NCBI RefSeq assembly: GCF_937891315.1
Contig: NZ_CALAGI010000058.1
Location: 1 to 7,073, forward strand
Direction of reading: 5' to 3'
DNA: 7,073 nucleotides
Source: an uncultured Amaricoccus sp.
Lineage (GTDB): Bacteria > Pseudomonadota > Alphaproteobacteria > Rhodobacterales > Rhodobacteraceae
A model generated the notes under the pieces. That model saw nothing but the letters and a program-made list of their open reading frames with translations. It was not told where the DNA came from and did not search any database. The position numbers were made by a program, and so were the translations under genes. Each line of letters begins with the position of its first letter. The first letter of the stretch is position 1. This document shows, piece by piece, positions 6,269 through 7,073 of the stretch.

Positions 6269-6748
6269 ATGACGGACCAGGCCGCGGCCATCGAGATCGG
6301 CCACGCCGCGCCGGCCATCACCCTGCCCCGCGATGGCGGTGGTGAGACCTCGCTGTCGGACTTCCTCGGCAAGCGGGTGGTGGTGTATTTCTATCCGCGC
6401 GACGATACCCCGGGCTGTACCATCGAGGCGGTGGAATTCTCCGGCGAGCTGCCAGCCTTCGCTTCCGCCGAGACGGTGGTGATCGGCATCTCGAAGGACA
6501 GCGTCAAGAGCCACGACAAGTTTCGCGACAAGCACCAGATCGGGGTGATCCTCCTCTCCGACGAAGCGGGCGACGTCGCCGAACGCTATGGCGTCTGGGG
6601 CGAGAAATCGATGTACGGCAAGACATTCATGGGCATCGAGCGGGCTACCTTCCTGATCGACCGCGAAGGCCGGATCGCCAGGATCTGGCGCAACGTGAAG
6701 GTCGCGGGCCACGCAGACGAAGTTCTCGCGGCCGCCCGGGTGATCTGA
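6269..6748 (+). CDS. bcp: Thiol peroxiredoxin, Bcp/PrxQ type, one-cysteine form
   Basis: This 159-residue cytoplasmic peroxidase of the AhpC/TSA thioredoxin-fold family reduces hydrogen peroxide and organic hydroperoxides. The Bcp/PrxQ signature is clear: the lead-in GHAAPAITLP and a FLGKRVVVYFYPRDDTPGCT block with Pro43, Thr47 and peroxidatic Cys50, then GISKDSVKSHDKF, LLSDEAGDVAERYGVWGEK and GIERATFLIDREGRI with the supporting Arg. The length is typical. In many PrxQ proteins a resolving cysteine follows five residues after the peroxidatic one (CTxEACxF). Here that place is Val55 (GCTIEAVEF), and the protein contains no other cysteine. It would therefore need an external thiol such as glutathione or a partner protein for recycling; this is an inference. 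The start is set by the strong GGAGGAG. It diverges from queA and is followed by a possible hairpin at 6753-6781. Confidence 0.95.
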   Translation: MTDQAAAIEIGHAAPAITLPRDGGGETSLSDFLGKRVVVYFYPRDDTPGCTIEAVEFSGELPAFASAETVVIGISKDSVKSHDKFRDKHQIGVILLSDEAGDVAERYGVWGEKSMYGKTFMGIERATFLIDREGRIARIWRNVKVAGHADEVLAAARVI

Positions 6749-6752
6749 CACC

Positions 6753-6781
6753 CCGCGGGCGGATCGGCGCGCGTCCCGCGG
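6753..6781 (+). terminator. Possible bcp terminator hairpin
   Basis: Arms CCGCGGG (6753-6759) and CCCGCGG (6775-6781) pair perfectly, four bases after the bcp stop codon. Two further CG pairs can form past a bulged T, leaving a loop of about ten bases. No T-run follows, so the terminator role is plausible but unproven. The 3' arm also overlaps the second copy of a direct repeat. Confidence 0.4.
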
Positions 6782-6794
6782 ATCGCCGCGTGTC
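6759..6794. repeat. Imperfect 17-bp direct repeat, two copies
   Basis: GCGGATCGGCGCGCGTC (6759-6775) and GCGGATCGCCGCGTGTC (6778-6794) agree at 15 of 17 bases with a 19-base period, which is two helical turns less about two bases. They lie between bcp and the gene at 6872. They could be paired protein-binding sites or a chance product of GC-rich sequence overlapping the hairpin. Confidence 0.45.
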
Positions 6795-6858
6795 GGCGGA
6801 GAATTGGGGGCCCCAGACCCTTGTGGCTCAAAGGAACGCGGTGCGATCATGAACTCGC

Positions 6859-6866
6859 AAGGAGGG
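6859..6866 (+). promoter_or_regulatory. Strong ribosome binding site of the last gene
   Basis: AAGGAGGG is a near-perfect anti-16S match ending five bases before the ATG at 6872. It is the main evidence that a real gene starts there. Confidence 0.75.
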
Positions 6867-6871
6867 CCGAC

Positions 6872-7073
6872 ATGAGCAAGAGACAGAAGGCTCCCGTCTC
6901 GGCGAGCGACCTGGACCGCCGGCAGTTCCTGGGCACGGCGGGCGTGGCGCCTGCGGTGAATGAACGGGTCTCGACCATTCCGCCGGGCGTGCATGGCGGC
7001 AATATCGACAATTGGCGCATCGGGGCTGGCGCCACGGCGGCCGCTGCTGTCGCGGACTTGCATGCGGCGGGGA
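6872..7073 (+). CDS. Unrecognised protein with Tat-like N-terminus (3' partial)
   Basis: The frame is open from ATG 6872 to the window end, giving 67 complete codons. The N-terminus runs MSKRQKAPVSASDLDRRQFL and continues GTAGVAPAV. The DRRQFLGTAGVA block resembles a twin-arginine export motif (RRxFL) with the start of a hydrophobic core. The core is short, though: by about residue 30 it turns polar (NERVSTIPPGVHGGNIDNW), and no obvious signal-peptidase site follows. A second Ala-rich stretch (GAGATAAAAVADLHAAG) begins near residue 51. I do not recognise the family. The strong ribosome binding site and a mostly GC third-position pattern, with somewhat more A/T-ending codons than its neighbours, support coding. 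Both other plus frames hit stops near 6950, so no simple frameshift repairs the signal. It could be an exported enzyme or binding protein, or a cytoplasmic protein with a chance RR. Confidence 0.6.
   Translation, partial: MSKRQKAPVSASDLDRRQFLGTAGVAPAVNERVSTIPPGVHGGNIDNWRIGAGATAAAAVADLHAAG

Noticed and set aside
4980..6272. Plus-strand frames of up to 430 codons opposite queA
   Set aside because: QueA motifs are complete on the minus strand. The plus-strand translations are compositionally biased and start without ribosome binding sites.
6849..6875. Eight-codon mini-frame whose TGA overlaps the ATG at 6872
   Set aside because: It has no well-spaced ribosome binding site of its own and contains the strong site of the next gene. 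Chance is the simpler explanation.
6197..7063. A 288-codon minus-strand frame opposite bcp and the last gene
   Set aside because: It is opposite the clear peroxiredoxin. Its translation has no domain, and it lacks a supported start.
1..7073. Search by eye for mobile elements, CRISPR arrays, tRNA or rRNA genes, and toxin-antitoxin pairs
   Set aside because: No transposase or integrase motif, spaced repeats, cloverleaf-forming sequence or small gene pair was seen. Gene style is uniform, apart from slightly more A/T-ending codons in the last partial gene.

Overview
The window looks like ordinary chromosome from a GC-rich alphaproteobacterium. By eye the GC content is about two thirds or higher, with strongly GC-biased third codon positions and long spurious antisense frames. 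The protein styles fit this: an alphaproteobacterial lipoamide dehydrogenase, a DUF924 protein, QueA, and a first gene whose layout I associate with Rhodobacterales. That order is an inference from remembered family patterns, not from a search. I see no rRNA, tRNA, CRISPR array, insertion sequence, integrase or phage gene. No gene-free stretch reaches 300 bases; the longest is 123 bases (6749-6871).

Layout. Bases 1-1656 (+) hold the 3' part of a membrane protein. It has an N-terminal cytoplasmic part, one membrane helix, a very long Ala/Pro-rich linker and a small C-terminal domain resembling PilP/GspC. It converges on lpd, and a perfect 11-bp GC hairpin (1664-1687) lies between the two stop codons and could end transcription from both sides. 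Four minus-strand genes follow. In transcription order they are queA (6197-5154), a YcaD-like MFS transporter (5071-3788), a DUF924 protein (3756-3187) and lpd (3092-1698). Gaps are 82, 31 and 94 bases. The 31-base MFS/DUF924 gap suggests co-transcription; the other two gaps could hold their own promoters or terminators. Diverging from queA is a Bcp/PrxQ-type peroxiredoxin (6269-6748, +), and the 71-base gap holds overlapping divergent -10 elements. A last gene starts at 6872 (+) behind a very strong ribosome binding site and runs off the window; its start resembles a twin-arginine signal.

How the genes fit together. Functions are mixed housekeeping: tRNA wobble-base modification (QueA), thiol peroxide defence (Bcp), the E3 flavoenzyme of 2-oxoacid dehydrogenase or glycine cleavage complexes (Lpd), an efflux or uptake carrier of unknown substrate, and an uncharacterised TPR-like protein. 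They do not form one pathway. I found no convincing novel multi-gene system. The points most worth a second look are the fused secretion/pilus-like architecture of the first gene, the peroxiredoxin with only one cysteine, the odd N-terminus of the last gene, and a perfect dyad placed like an operator upstream of the MFS gene.
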